From NCBI RefSeq assembly GCF_042434745.1, contig NZ_JBHLSS010000018.1: a stretch of 50,366 nucleotides of DNA; one strand, 5' to 3'. Under the pieces are notes generated by a model, which saw only the letters and a list, made by a program, of their open reading frames with translations, searched no databases and was not told the DNA's origin. Source of the DNA: Azotobacter paspali. GTDB lineage: Bacteria; Pseudomonadota; Gammaproteobacteria; Pseudomonadales; Pseudomonadaceae. Positions 1 to 8,270 of the stretch are shown here, in pieces. Each line of letters starts with the position of its first letter. Positions within the stretch are counted from its first letter, which is position 1. A program made the translations under genes and the position numbers.

Positions 1-321
1 CTGGTGGTGTTCATCGTCACCGCGCCGATGCTGACCAACAGCATTCCCATCAACCTGCCCAAGACCGAGGCGGTCGCCCCGCCGGACACCAAGGACCCGC
101 TGGTGGTGAGCATCGACGGCAGCGGCAAGCTGTTCATCGGCAAGGACGAGATCCAGCCCGACCTGCTGGAAAGCAACCTGCAGGCGGCCAAGGCCGCGGA
201 TGCCGAGCTGCGCGTGCAGTTGCAGGCCGACGACCAGGTGGACTATGGCGTGGTGGCCAGGGCCATGGCCGCCATCGAGCGGGCGGGGATCACCAAGCTC
301 GCGGTGATCACCGCGCGCTGA
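1..321 (+). CDS. exbD: ExbD/TolR biopolymer transport protein, C-terminal part (5' end outside window)
   Basis: The reading frame is open from the first base and ends at a TGA, giving about 106 residues. This is most of the periplasmic part of an ExbD protein, which is usually near 140 residues. The visible part starts at the end of the single membrane helix (LVVFIVTAPMLT), continues with the conserved INLPKTEA stretch and ends with the ExbD C-terminal fold (VARAMAAIERAGITKLAVIT). In the family, ExbD works with ExbB and TonB to couple the inner-membrane proton gradient to outer-membrane TonB-dependent receptors. Two such receptors lie further right in this window, but not in the same operon. 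ExbB should lie just upstream. The family call is secure; the N-terminus cannot be judged. Confidence 0.93.
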   Translation: MVVFIVTAPMLTNSIPINLPKTEAVAPPDTKDPLVVSIDGSGKLFIGKDEIQPDLLESNLQAAKAADAELRVQLQADDQVDYGVVARAMAAIERAGITKLAVITAR

Positions 322-341
322 TCGCACGTCGGGCCATGTCT

Positions 342-779
342 TCAAACGAGCCGGACGTCGAGGGGAAACTGCTCCACCCGGATGCTCGCGCCGCTGGCCT
401 CGGGATGCGCGGGGTTGAACAGATAGTTGGTCGTGCAGGGGATGATGGCACTGGGTACCGGGAGCAGCAGGGCGCTCCTCGTATCCAGAAACCGGTCGCC
501 GATGGCGCGGGTGGCCTCCGGGTCGGACTTCCAGTTCTCCGGCAGCGGCGCGAGTTCGGCCAGCGAAACCGGGTCCGGAAGTTCGATGCGGATCAACTGC
601 AGCGTCGCCGGGAAGTCCTCGGGATCGATTTCCAGGTGGACGAGCACTTCCAGCATCGCCCCGGCCGGGCTTTCCGCCGCATAGACGACCGGCCTGCCGA
701 TATGATGCCAGCGGCCGCTGGCGCGCAAGCCGCCGACTCCGCCGAGATCGGCGTAGGCGCTGATCCGCCAGAGGATCAC
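342..779 (-). CDS. RES-domain toxin of a type II toxin-antitoxin module
   Basis: The 145-residue protein has the RES family pattern: MILWRIS at the N-terminus, then YAAESPAGAMLEVLVHLE and a late NYLFNPAHPEA segment. Characterised RES toxins degrade NAD+ by phosphorolysis or hydrolysis; the conserved Arg, Tyr/Glu and Ser set is compatible with that here. The start is a GTG that overlaps the TGA of the upstream antitoxin gene by 3 bases (GTGA), a coupling typical of such modules. It is transcribed second, after its antitoxin. The length is normal for the family and no damage is visible. The function is inferred from family and pairing. Confidence 0.9.
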   Translation of the reverse strand: MILWRISAYADLGGVGGLRASGRWHHIGRPVVYAAESPAGAMLEVLVHLEIDPEDFPATLQLIRIELPDPVSLAELAPLPENWKSDPEATRAIGDRFLDTRSALLLPVPSAIIPCTTNYLFNPAHPEASGASIRVEQFPLDVRLV

Positions 780-1225
780 AAGGCCAGGCCTTCGACGATC
801 TGCAGCAACATTTCTTCCACCTGAGCGGTGCCCTGCTGGGTGGTGAGCATCTGCATGGGGGTCAGGCCGGAAAACCGCTCCTTGGGTTTGGAAAGCCAGC
901 GCCTGGCCTTTTCGCGATCGCCGAAGACGGCTTCGGCCATCGCCGTGATGTGAGCGGCGCGAAAGAACCTGTCGCTTTCCTCCACGGTCAGCGGCTGATC
1001 GCGCTCGATGCGGCTCTTGAGGGTGCGCAGGGGAATGATCTGGTCGCGCTCCAGTGGCGTGACGACCCCGGCCTCGGTCAACTGCATCAGGCGTGCCGCG
1101 GGAAAGCCCTGGGTAATCCGGGTATGGATCTCGAAGTCGGTTGCCGACTCGGGAATGTCCAGCAGACTGCGAAGACGCACCCGGTACGCGGTATAGCCGT
1201 GGTCACGCAGCACTTCGGCAAGCAT
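776..1225 (-). CDS. Xre/MbcA/ParS-type antitoxin (DUF2384 C-terminal domain) paired with the RES toxin
   Basis: The protein is 149 residues when started at the ATG at 1225, which follows GGAGGT about 5 bases upstream on the coding strand. A longer frame reaching 1354 has no such site and would translate the operator region. The C-terminal half (AEAVFGDREKARRWLSKPKERFSGLTPMQML) is the toxin-binding domain shared by antitoxins of RES toxins; the central part carries a helical DNA-binding region. In the family it binds and blocks the RES toxin and represses its own promoter. Two near-identical palindromes directly upstream (1238-1276) are good operator candidates. It overlaps the toxin gene by 4 bases. 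Confidence 0.88.
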   Translation of the reverse strand: MLAEVLRDHGYTAYRVRLRSLLDIPESATDFEIHTRITQGFPAARLMQLTEAGVVTPLERDQIIPLRTLKSRIERDQPLTVEESDRFFRAAHITAMAEAVFGDREKARRWLSKPKERFSGLTPMQMLTTQQGTAQVEEMLLQIVEGLAL

Positions 1226-1237
1226 GGAGGACCTCCG

Positions 1238-1276
1238 ATCCGGTGTTCGCCGGATTGTATCCGGCATTCGCCGGAG
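1238..1276 (-). promoter_or_regulatory. Tandem palindromic operator candidate for the toxin-antitoxin promoter
   Basis: Two 18-bp imperfect palindromes sit head to tail: ATCCGGTGTTCGCCGGAT at 1238-1255 and ATCCGGCATTCGCCGGAG at 1259-1276. Their starts are 21 bp apart, two helical turns, so two dimers would bind on the same DNA face. They lie just upstream of the antitoxin ribosome site, where autorepression would be expected. That the antitoxin binds here is inference. Confidence 0.7.
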
Positions 1277-1305
1277 CGGACAACCGTGTCCTTTCACAGC
1301 ACCGG

Positions 1306-1340
1306 GGGCCATGGCCGCCATCGAGTGGGCGGGGATCGCC
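1306..1340 (+). repeat. Decayed duplicate of the exbD 3' end
   Basis: These 35 bases match exbD positions 260-294 with two substitutions (C280 to T and A292 to G). In the same frame they read AMAAIEWAGIAGFAV against AMAAIERAGITKLAV in exbD. Weaker similarity continues for about 25 bases. The toxin-antitoxin pair sits between the two copies, so the copy may mark how the module entered. Confidence 0.75.
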
Positions 1341-1423
1341 GGGTTCGCCGTCAATCAGGGCGCGCCCGCAGCTCGGGCTGCCTTTTCCAGCACGTGAAAA
1401 ACGGCCCCGCTCCCTTGGAACGA

Positions 1424-2317
1424 TCAGAGAAAATTCAGCGTCTGGCCGATCAGTTTCTGGAAAAAGTCGACGGGCCCCTGCAGGTTGCCCAGAAAGCGCG
1501 GCTGCAACAGCCACAGGTCGATCGTCGGCTTGAAATCCTTGAGATTCACCACGGCCAGCCGCTCGTAATGGGCGCTGCGCTCCAGCAGCGGTCCGGGAAC
1601 CAGCCCCAGGCCCAGGCCGTCGGCGACCAGGCCCAGTTGCAGCTCGACGCCGAAGGTTTCCAGGTTGACCCGCAGTTCGAGCCCCTGCTCCATCAGGGTG
1701 TGCTGCAGGCTGGAGCGGAAGCCGCAACCGTCGGGATTCAATACCCAGCCGTTCTGGTGGCAGTCGACCAGCCTGCAGGGACGCTTGGGCGCCTGATCCT
1801 TCGCGCAGACCACCAGCAGGTTCATGCTGCCGAGGCTGTTGGCCACCACGCTGCCGGAAAACACCTTGCGGGATGGAAAGAACGCTACGGCCGCATCCAG
1901 TTCGTCCTTTTCGATGCCACTGAGCAGATGGCTTCCCCAATCCGTGGATACCTGGGTGTTCAGATCCGGATAGGCCGCCTTCAACTGCTTGAAGGCATGC
2001 GGCAGCACGGCATCGCTCAGGGTCTGCGGAACGCCGATGCGCAACATGCCGCTGGGCGGCCGGTCGCTGGCCACCAGTTCGCGCAGGTTTTCCATCTCGC
2101 GCAGGATCGCCAGGCATTGCTTGTAGACGCGCAAGCCGATGACGGTCGGCTTGAGCGGCTTGGTGTTGCGGTCGAGCAATTCGACCCCCAGGTCGTGCTC
2201 GAGATTCTGGATGCGCCTGGTGATCGCCGGCTGGGTCAACTGCAACGACTGTGCGGCGTGGATGATCGACTGGCAGCGGACTGCCGACATGAAGGCCGTT
2301 ATGTCATCAAGCTTCAT
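1424..2317 (-). CDS. LysR-family transcriptional regulator
   Basis: The 297-residue protein has the standard LysR length. It starts with a winged helix-turn-helix (MKLDDITAFMSAV, then AAQSLQLTQPAITRRIQNLE, residues 1-60) and continues with the two-lobed effector-binding domain. The ATG at 2317 was chosen because the helix-turn-helix begins directly after it; a longer frame to 2446 adds unrelated sequence. The gene is transcribed leftward behind the monooxygenase gene, with 125 bp between them. It is the only regulator in the organosulfur region, so it is a candidate activator of it. The effector cannot be read from sequence. Confidence 0.92.
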   Translation of the reverse strand: MKLDDITAFMSAVRCQSIIHAAQSLQLTQPAITRRIQNLEHDLGVELLDRNTKPLKPTVIGLRVYKQCLAILREMENLRELVASDRPPSGMLRIGVPQTLSDAVLPHAFKQLKAAYPDLNTQVSTDWGSHLLSGIEKDELDAAVAFFPSRKVFSGSVVANSLGSMNLLVVCAKDQAPKRPCRLVDCHQNGWVLNPDGCGFRSSLQHTLMEQGLELRVNLETFGVELQLGLVADGLGLGLVPGPLLERSAHYERLAVVNLKDFKPTIDLWLLQPRFLGNLQGPVDFFQKLIGQTLNFL

Positions 2318-2442
2318 TCGGTATGGACATAATGAGGAAATGGAAAATGTATAAAAATGATAATTCCAATCCTCTTGCCAGACCAGTGCGACAGGATGGC
2401 CGGCCGCCGCGGGCGAAAGACGGTACGCGCCGGCCGAGAGCC

Positions 2443-3768
2443 TCACGCCAGGCGTCTCGCACTGTAGCGGTTGACGGGCACATCCAGGCCCAGGTTGTCG
2501 CGCAGGGTACGGCCGGCGTATTCCCGGCGTAACAGGCCGCGCGCCTGCAGGACCGGCACCACCAGCTCGGTGAAGGACTGCAGGCTGTCGGGCAGCAGCG
2601 AACCGATGGTGAAACCGTCCGCCGCGCCTTTCTCGAACCAGTGCTGCAGGGTGTCGGCGATCTGTTCCGGCGTGCCGACGAACGCCCGGTTCGGCCGGGA
2701 AAAGCGCAGGGCGGCCTCGCGCAGACTGAGTCCCTCCTCCCTGGCCACCCGCTTGATGTGGTTGGACTCGCCCTGCTGGCTGTCCCTGCCGATATCGCCC
2801 AGTTCGGGGAAGGGCTCGTCGAGGGGATATCGCGAGAAATCGTGATCATTGAAGGGACGCCCCAGCGCGACGAGGGCATCCTCGATGGACACCAGGTCGA
2901 CGGCTTGTCGGTAACGCCGCTCGACCTCGGCCGGGTCGCGTCCGACGATCGGCCGGATGCCCGGCAGGATCGACAGCTTCTGCGGGTCCCGACCGTATTG
3001 GGCCGTGCGCGTCTTGATGTCCCGATAATAGGCGAGCGCTTCGTCGAAAGACTCCGGATTGACGAAGATCGCATCGGCGTTCTGCGCCGCGAAGTTGCGC
3101 CCCTCCTCCGAGCTGCCGGCCTGGAAGATGACCGGTTGCCCCTGGGGCGAACGGGCGATGTTCAAGGGACCCTTGACGGAAAAGAACTCGCCCTGGTGGT
3201 TGAGCGCATGCAGCCTGTCGGGATCGAAGAATTTGCCGCTCGCCTTGTCGCGGACGAAGGCATCGTCCTCCCAGGAATCCCACAGGCCCTTGACGACGTT
3301 GAGGTGCTCCCTGGCGATCCGGTAACGCAAGTCGTGCGGCGCGTGCTCGGGCCGGCCGAAGTTGTCGGCCGTGCCGGACAGCCACGAGGTCACCACGTTC
3401 CAGCCGGCTCGCCCGCCGCTGATATGGTCGAGCGAGGCGAACTGGCGGGCCAGGTTGAAGGGCTCCGTGTAGCTGACCGTGGCGGTGCCGACCAGGCCGA
3501 TGTGCTCGGTCACGGTGGCCAGCGCGGAAAGGATGGTCAGGGGTTCGAAGCGGTTGAGGTAGTGCGGGCAGGATTTCTCGTGGATATGCAGGCTGTCGGC
3601 GATGAACAGGAAATCGAACCTGCCCGCCTCGGCCAGTTGCGCCTGCTGCCGGTAGAAACGGAAATTGACACTGGCATCGGCCACGGCATCCGGATGGCGC
3701 CAATCGCCCCAGCCGTGGCCGACACCGTGGATGATCGCACCCAGTTTGAGTTGCCTCGGGCTACCCAT
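2443..3768 (-). CDS. LLM-class flavin-dependent monooxygenase (NtaA/SnaA/DszA group)
   Basis: The 441-residue protein belongs to the bacterial luciferase-like monooxygenases of the NtaA/SoxA/DszA group, which use reduced flavin and oxygen on sulfur or nitrogen compounds. Diagnostic stretches are FDFLFIADSLHI, the long SYTEPFNLARQFASLDHIS segment, GWNVVTSW, and VIFQAGSSEEGRNFAA. The ATG at 3768 has GGAG seven bases upstream; a longer frame to 4011 is not supported. No flavin reductase lies next to it, so reduced flavin must come from elsewhere. With a sulfonate-type ABC transporter alongside, the likely role is C-S bond cleavage of an organosulfur compound during sulfur starvation. The exact substrate is unknown. 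Confidence 0.9.
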   Translation of the reverse strand: MGSPRQLKLGAIIHGVGHGWGDWRHPDAVADASVNFRFYRQQAQLAEAGRFDFLFIADSLHIHEKSCPHYLNRFEPLTILSALATVTEHIGLVGTATVSYTEPFNLARQFASLDHISGGRAGWNVVTSWLSGTADNFGRPEHAPHDLRYRIAREHLNVVKGLWDSWEDDAFVRDKASGKFFDPDRLHALNHQGEFFSVKGPLNIARSPQGQPVIFQAGSSEEGRNFAAQNADAIFVNPESFDEALAYYRDIKTRTAQYGRDPQKLSILPGIRPIVGRDPAEVERRYRQAVDLVSIEDALVALGRPFNDHDFSRYPLDEPFPELGDIGRDSQQGESNHIKRVAREEGLSLREAALRFSRPNRAFVGTPEQIADTLQHWFEKGAADGFTIGSLLPDSLQSFTELVVPVLQARGLLRREYAGRTLRDNLGLDVPVNRYSARRLA

Positions 3769-4110
3769 AGCTATTTCTCCGTCATCGAAAACAACCGATA
3801 TCGGCCAAAGCAGTCGGTTTCGGCTCAAGGAGGCTGCAGGCTGGAAACGGTCATGGCCTGCGGCTTCGCCCAGGCACTTCCCCGACCGAGGCATTCCCCC
3901 GGGGCGAGCGTGCCGCCACCCTGCCATGGCCGGGCGGGGTCGCACACGGGAGCCTCTTTGGACGAATCGGCGAGGTTCGCCTCCACCGGGAATGGGGTCG
4001 GCCTGGATCAACGTTATTACTATAAAAAATATGTGTGAAATTATTTTTGGCTATAAATAAATGATGATTACGCCATTGACGATCGCCGACGACCTCACCC
4101 GAAAAGCGCC
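3769..4110. other. Intergenic region between monooxygenase and binding-protein genes
   Basis: There is no supported gene in these 342 bases. The part next to the monooxygenase (3769-4010) is GC-rich and featureless by eye. The distal part (4010-4075) is very AT-rich and carries the block described at 4014-4070. Because the binding-protein gene upstream is on the same strand, this region probably holds a separate promoter for the monooxygenase. Confidence 0.6.
4014..4070 (-). promoter_or_regulatory. AT-rich promoter block upstream of the monooxygenase, shared with 13093-13149
   Basis: Aligned base by base without gaps, these 57 bp match 13093-13149 at 43 positions. The best core is TTTTTGGCTATAAATAAAT at 4044-4062. 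Both copies lie upstream of leftward genes in the same cluster, 246 bp from the start codon here and 117 bp at the other site. Composition bias alone inflates such a match, but the GC-containing GCTATAAAT core and the gap-free length argue for a shared regulatory site. Confidence 0.55.
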
Positions 4111-5097
4111 CTAAGGCCAGACACCCCTGGTCCACAGGGGGGCAACATCCAGCCGCTGGCTCAGTACGCCGGCCTCGTGGAACAGATCCGCCACCTCCTG
4201 CTGGGAAGCGATCGCCGCGTCGTCGACGGGAATCATGTGATAAGGCTCGCTGTGTGCCCGGAACTGATCCATGAACAGGGCAGCGTCGATGCCGGTGATC
4301 GCCGCGCTCTTCTTCGCCCAGCGCTCTGGGTTGGCCTGCACCCAGTCCCATACCTGCTGTTCCCGCGCCAGATAATCCTTGATCGCCGCGACCCGGTAGG
4401 GGTCCTTCAGGGATTCGGCGCGGGCGGCGATCACGTAATTGCCCGACAGATAGCCCTGCGCGGTCTTGATGATGCGCGCCCCGGTCCTGGCGAGCGCGAT
4501 CTGGATGTGGATGCCATAAATCACCCAGGCATCCAGTTGTCCGCTCTGGAAGGCGGAAAAGCCGTCCTGCGGCGTCAGCCCCACCGGCTCGATGTCGGCC
4601 AGGCTCAGGCCCTGCTCCTTCAAGGCTTTAATCAGAAAGTAGTGAGACGTCGTCGAACGCACGAAGCCGATGCGCTTGCCCTTCAGTTCGGCGATCTCCC
4701 GGATGCCGGAGCCCCGCGGCACCAGAAAGACCTGATTATTCACGTCGCCGCGCAGCACGGCGATCAGCTTGATGGGCGCCCGGCTCTGAATGGCGAACAC
4801 CGGCGGGATTTCGCTCATGCTGCCGACATCCAGGCTGCCGGCGGCCAGTGCCTCGACGATCAGATTGCCGCCGGCCAGTTCCGCGTAGCCGACTTCGTAG
4901 GGAGGCGGCGCCACACCGGCTTCCTCGAAAAAAGAAGGCGCAGCGCCCTTGTAGGTACCGACCCCCAACCGGGTACGGGACAGATCCAACGGGCCGCTCG
5001 CGGCCAGGCCCCAGCGGCTCGCCAGCGCCGCCCCCGCCAGCAGGCTCCCCGTCAACAGGATGCGACGGCGACTCATCGAAGGATACTCATCCGGCAT
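4111..5097 (-). CDS. ABC transporter substrate-binding protein, aliphatic sulfonate (SsuA-like) family
   Basis: The 328-residue periplasmic binding protein starts with a twin-arginine-like export signal (MSRRRILLTGSLLAGAALA, from residue 8). It continues with typical SsuA-family segments: VEALAAGSLDVGSMSEIPP, LKGKRIGFVRSTTSHYFLIKAL and GQLDAWVIYG. The ATG at 5097 is preferred over the ATG at 5076 because a GAGGGCAGG stretch precedes it and nothing useful precedes the other. In the family it delivers sulfonates or related organosulfur compounds to the permease and ATPase. Here those lie about 3 kb upstream, beyond the TonB receptor gene, which precedes it by 61 bp. The ligand is not predictable in detail. 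Confidence 0.9.
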   Translation of the reverse strand: MPDEYPSMSRRRILLTGSLLAGAALASRWGLAASGPLDLSRTRLGVGTYKGAAPSFFEEAGVAPPPYEVGYAELAGGNLIVEALAAGSLDVGSMSEIPPVFAIQSRAPIKLIAVLRGDVNNQVFLVPRGSGIREIAELKGKRIGFVRSTTSHYFLIKALKEQGLSLADIEPVGLTPQDGFSAFQSGQLDAWVIYGIHIQIALARTGARIIKTAQGYLSGNYVIAARAESLKDPYRVAAIKDYLAREQQVWDWVQANPERWAKKSAAITGIDAALFMDQFRAHSEPYHMIPVDDAAIASQQEVADLFHEAGVLSQRLDVAPLWTRGVWP

Positions 5098-5158
5098 TGC
5101 CTGCCCTCTCTCTTCGTTACTGGGAAAACGCGGCGTCGCATCGGCCGGCCGACGCCGC

Positions 5159-7660
5159 TCAAAAGTCGTACGCGAGTTTCGTGTACCAGGCACCGCCGCC
5201 GGGGTGGAAAGGCGGATTCCCGTACTCGGGACCGCCGATCGCCTGGTGGACGCCGTTCTTGTCGGGACGGACGTCGAAGATATTGTTCCCGCCCAGGCTG
5301 AGGGTCAGGCTGTCAAATAGGGTGTAGGCAATGTCCAGGTCGGTGATCCACTTGTGGCCGAAGGTGCGGTCCTGGGCCTCGTTCTGCTGCCAGGTTTCCA
5401 CCGAGCCGTAGCGGGTGACCATCAGGTTGACCAGAAAGTCCCTGATCGACCAGTTGGCTCCCAGCATGGTCTTGGTGTGGGGCATGGCCGATACCAGGGT
5501 GCCTTCGGCGGCATGGCCGACCAGTTCGATGCCGGAACCCAGCCCGGCGGGCGTGCTGCTCTTGCGGCTGCGGATGGTGGTGTTGTTCCAGTTGAAGCCC
5601 AGGGTCCAGCGCACCTCGCCGAACCTGCCGAAGTCGGTGGTGTGGTCGGCCACCAGGTCCAGCCCACGGGTACGGGTATCGAAGGCGTTGGTGTAGAAGT
5701 TGATCCAGTCGGTGCGCTCCAGACCGTAGGCGGCCAGGATGTCTCCCATCCCGCCGTTGCCGCCGGAGCGATCGTAGAGGTTCTCGGTCAGGGCGATGCG
5801 GTCGTCCACATCGATCACATAGAGGTCCAAGGTCACGCTGGTGCGCGACGCCGGCTGCCAAGTCAGGCCCAAGCCTAGGCTTTTGGTGCGCTCGGCCTCC
5901 AGTTCGCTGCCACCCAAGGCCTCGGCCAGGGCGGAATCCGGCCGGATGGTTCGGCGCAGGGCCGGTACCACCACACCTTCGGCATTGAAGGCGGTACGGT
6001 TGTCGGAGACGGTGTAGCCGATCTGGGTCAGGGAGGGCGCCCGGATACCGGTGCCGAAGTTGCCGCGCACGGCCAGGGTATCGGTCAGCTCGTAGCGGGA
6101 ATTGACGCTGAAGCTGAAATTCTCGTTCTCCATTATGTCGTCGAAGTGTTCCAGGCGCCCGCCCAGGCCGATGGACCAGCGCTTGGTGGGGTGCAGGTTG
6201 AGGGTCAGGTACAGGGAAGAGGTGTTGCGCTGTTCGTCCGCCTCGTCCTCGGGACGGATGGTCACCGCTCCCTGGGCGCCGACCATGGGCTGAGGGCCAT
6301 GGGCCGCGTACAGGGGATTCAGGGACCCATCGGCCAAGTACTGCGAGTAGGTATAGGGTCCGACACTGTAACCCTTCGGGTCGCCATCGAAGGTGCGGAA
6401 ACGCTCCCAGCGGTTCTCCAGTCCCATTTCCAGATCCACCGGGAAATTCAGGAGGGGAAACTTCTCGAAGCCGTGGCTGATATCGAGGTTGGTCGAGAGC
6501 TGCTCGAACTGGAAGGTGGCCAGGTCGTCGAACGAGGTGGGCGAGTCCGGGCCGTAGGTGGGATTGAGCGTCAGGTCGCTGGCGTGGCTGTTGCGGTTGC
6601 GCCCGTAGACGGTACTCAGGTCCCAGTCCCACCCGGAGGCGTCGCCCTTGGCGCCTAGCAGCAGCGAATAGTCGATGTTCTCGATGTTGTTCAGCGGGAA
6701 GTAGCCATCCGGGAAAAGTTCCGGGATCGAGGCGTTGCCGTTGGCCGGGCGCATATTGTTCTGCGCTTCGCTGCGGCGCTCGCCATAGGTGCCGTAGGAA
6801 TAGAAGCGGGCCAGGTCGCCCAGGGCGAATTCGGTGTTGAAGGCCCAGTTGTAGGCCTTGAGCTTGGGATCGCCGTTCTTGACCCGCACATGGTCCCAGG
6901 CGGCCTGGCGATCGTCCTCGAAGAAGGCGCGGTTGTCCGGGTCGGCCTTTTCGCCCCAGTAGGCCATACCGCGCTTGCGGGCATCCAGGGAGATCTGCAG
7001 GAAGCCGTCGTCGCCGATGGCGAAACCGCTGTTGCCCTCGAACTTGGCGGTTTCGCCCCGACCGGAATAGAGCTGCCCGTAACTGGTGCCGATATGCGTG
7101 CCCGCGGGGTCCGAGCGCAGGATGATGTTGATGACCCCAGCGATGCCGTCGGCGCCGTACTTGACGCCAGCGCCATCCTTGAGCACTTCGATGCGCTCGA
7201 CGGCGCTGATCGGGATCATGTCGATATCGACCGGGTTGTGACCGCTGTTGTCGGTCGAACCGCTGGCCGGAACCGAGCCGTTGTGGCGGCGCTTGCCGTT
7301 GACCAGCACCACGGTGTAGGCCGGGTTCAGGCTGCGGTTGTTCAACGGCCGCACCGTGGATTGGACGCCGGCGATGTTGGTGCCGAAGTTGAATGACGGC
7401 AGCAGCTTGGAAATGGCCTCGGACAACTCCGCGCGCCCGGTTTTTAACAATTGCTCGCTGTTGATGATATCGATGGGGGTCGCGCTCTCGACCACGGTGC
7501 GCTGGTTGCTGCGTGCCTTTTCCGCCGTCCTGCCGGAGGTCACCGTCACCGTCTGCAATGCCGTGTCGCCCGCGACCTCTTCGGCCTGCGCCAGCGGGCA
7601 CAGGCCGAGCGCCAGTAGCAGGCCGGGAAGCTTCAATCCGATGGGTTCTCGTTCGGACAT
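5159..7660 (-). CDS. TonB-dependent outer-membrane receptor
   Basis: The 833-residue protein has a signal peptide (LKLPGLLLALGLCPLAQA), a TonB-box-like stretch (LQTVTVTSG), a plug domain with VLVNGKRR, ISAVERIEVLKDGAGVKYGA and AGVINIIL, and a beta barrel ending in a terminal aromatic (KLAYDF). It lacks the extra N-terminal signalling domain seen in the second receptor of the window. The start at 7660 places the signal peptide correctly; its ribosome site (GGTAGG) is modest, and an alternative at 7735 would bury the signal. Its place between components of a sulfonate ABC transporter suggests that it imports an organosulfur compound rather than an iron complex, as proposed for several sulfur-regulated TonB receptors. 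The substrate is inferred only from context. Confidence 0.92.
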   Translation of the reverse strand: MSEREPIGLKLPGLLLALGLCPLAQAEEVAGDTALQTVTVTSGRTAEKARSNQRTVVESATPIDIINSEQLLKTGRAELSEAISKLLPSFNFGTNIAGVQSTVRPLNNRSLNPAYTVVLVNGKRRHNGSVPASGSTDNSGHNPVDIDMIPISAVERIEVLKDGAGVKYGADGIAGVINIILRSDPAGTHIGTSYGQLYSGRGETAKFEGNSGFAIGDDGFLQISLDARKRGMAYWGEKADPDNRAFFEDDRQAAWDHVRVKNGDPKLKAYNWAFNTEFALGDLARFYSYGTYGERRSEAQNNMRPANGNASIPELFPDGYFPLNNIENIDYSLLLGAKGDASGWDWDLSTVYGRNRNSHASDLTLNPTYGPDSPTSFDDLATFQFEQLSTNLDISHGFEKFPLLNFPVDLEMGLENRWERFRTFDGDPKGYSVGPYTYSQYLADGSLNPLYAAHGPQPMVGAQGAVTIRPEDEADEQRNTSSLYLTLNLHPTKRWSIGLGGRLEHFDDIMENENFSFSVNSRYELTDTLAVRGNFGTGIRAPSLTQIGYTVSDNRTAFNAEGVVVPALRRTIRPDSALAEALGGSELEAERTKSLGLGLTWQPASRTSVTLDLYVIDVDDRIALTENLYDRSGGNGGMGDILAAYGLERTDWINFYTNAFDTRTRGLDLVADHTTDFGRFGEVRWTLGFNWNNTTIRSRKSSTPAGLGSGIELVGHAAEGTLVSAMPHTKTMLGANWSIRDFLVNLMVTRYGSVETWQQNEAQDRTFGHKWITDLDIAYTLFDSLTLSLGGNNIFDVRPDKNGVHQAIGGPEYGNPPFHPGGGAWYTKLAYDF

Positions 7661-8270
7661 GCGCCTACCGGATGGGAACGGCTCCGCCCTGGCCCGGGCC
7701 CTGGCGGAGGAAAATCGTTGCAATGGATACGGCATGGAGGGTCATTCCTTACTTCAAAATTCCTGATTCCGAAAACCTCCACAACGTCAGTGGTCGGTGC
7801 GTGGACGCAGACTAATTGCATAAGAAATCCCAGTGAAATCACCAATAGAAATATTAAAATAATTAATATTTATTTATTAAAAATAAATTTTTATTATTTT
7901 TTACGCGATGCGCGACCCATGTACAGGTGCCACCGATGCGGGCCATGAGTTGCGGGACGGTGCTTTGCGAACGGTCGGAAGCCGCTGCCGGGCGGCGGCA
8001 TTCGAAAGGTGGGCGATCGTGGAGACCCAGCGGGCGGCAAGGTGGAGCGGCGCGAGAGGCCAGACTCGTGGCCATGCAACGGCGCTCGTGCAACCCGGCC
8101 GGCGGGCCCCTGGCGGCCCGGCGAAGGCGCGCTCTCCAAGGCCAGCCCCAGGTCCCCACCCCTTGCCGGGCGGGCCACGGAGCGACGCGGCTTGCGCCGG
8201 GCCGGCATCGAAAGCTCCGGCCACGGAAGCGGCACGAACCGCGCTCCCGCGTGCCGGTGCCACGGGAGCG
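7661..8270. other. Intergenic region with an AT-rich promoter candidate (about 7835-7905)
   Basis: These 610 bp between the receptor and the ABC ATPase split what would otherwise be one leftward operon. About 7835-7905 is almost pure A/T and lies 175-245 bp upstream of the receptor start, a plausible promoter for the receptor and binding-protein genes. The remaining 365 bp (7906-8270) is GC-rich and open in several frames. None of these frames gives a recognisable protein or a good ribosome site, so I treat it as non-coding or a remnant. Confidence 0.5.

Noticed and set aside
950..2332. 460-codon frame antisense to antitoxin and LysR genes
   Set aside because: Shadow of two well-supported genes; no family features.
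2641..4038. 465-codon frame antisense to the monooxygenase
   Set aside because: Shadow frame; the monooxygenase has clear family motifs and a ribosome site.
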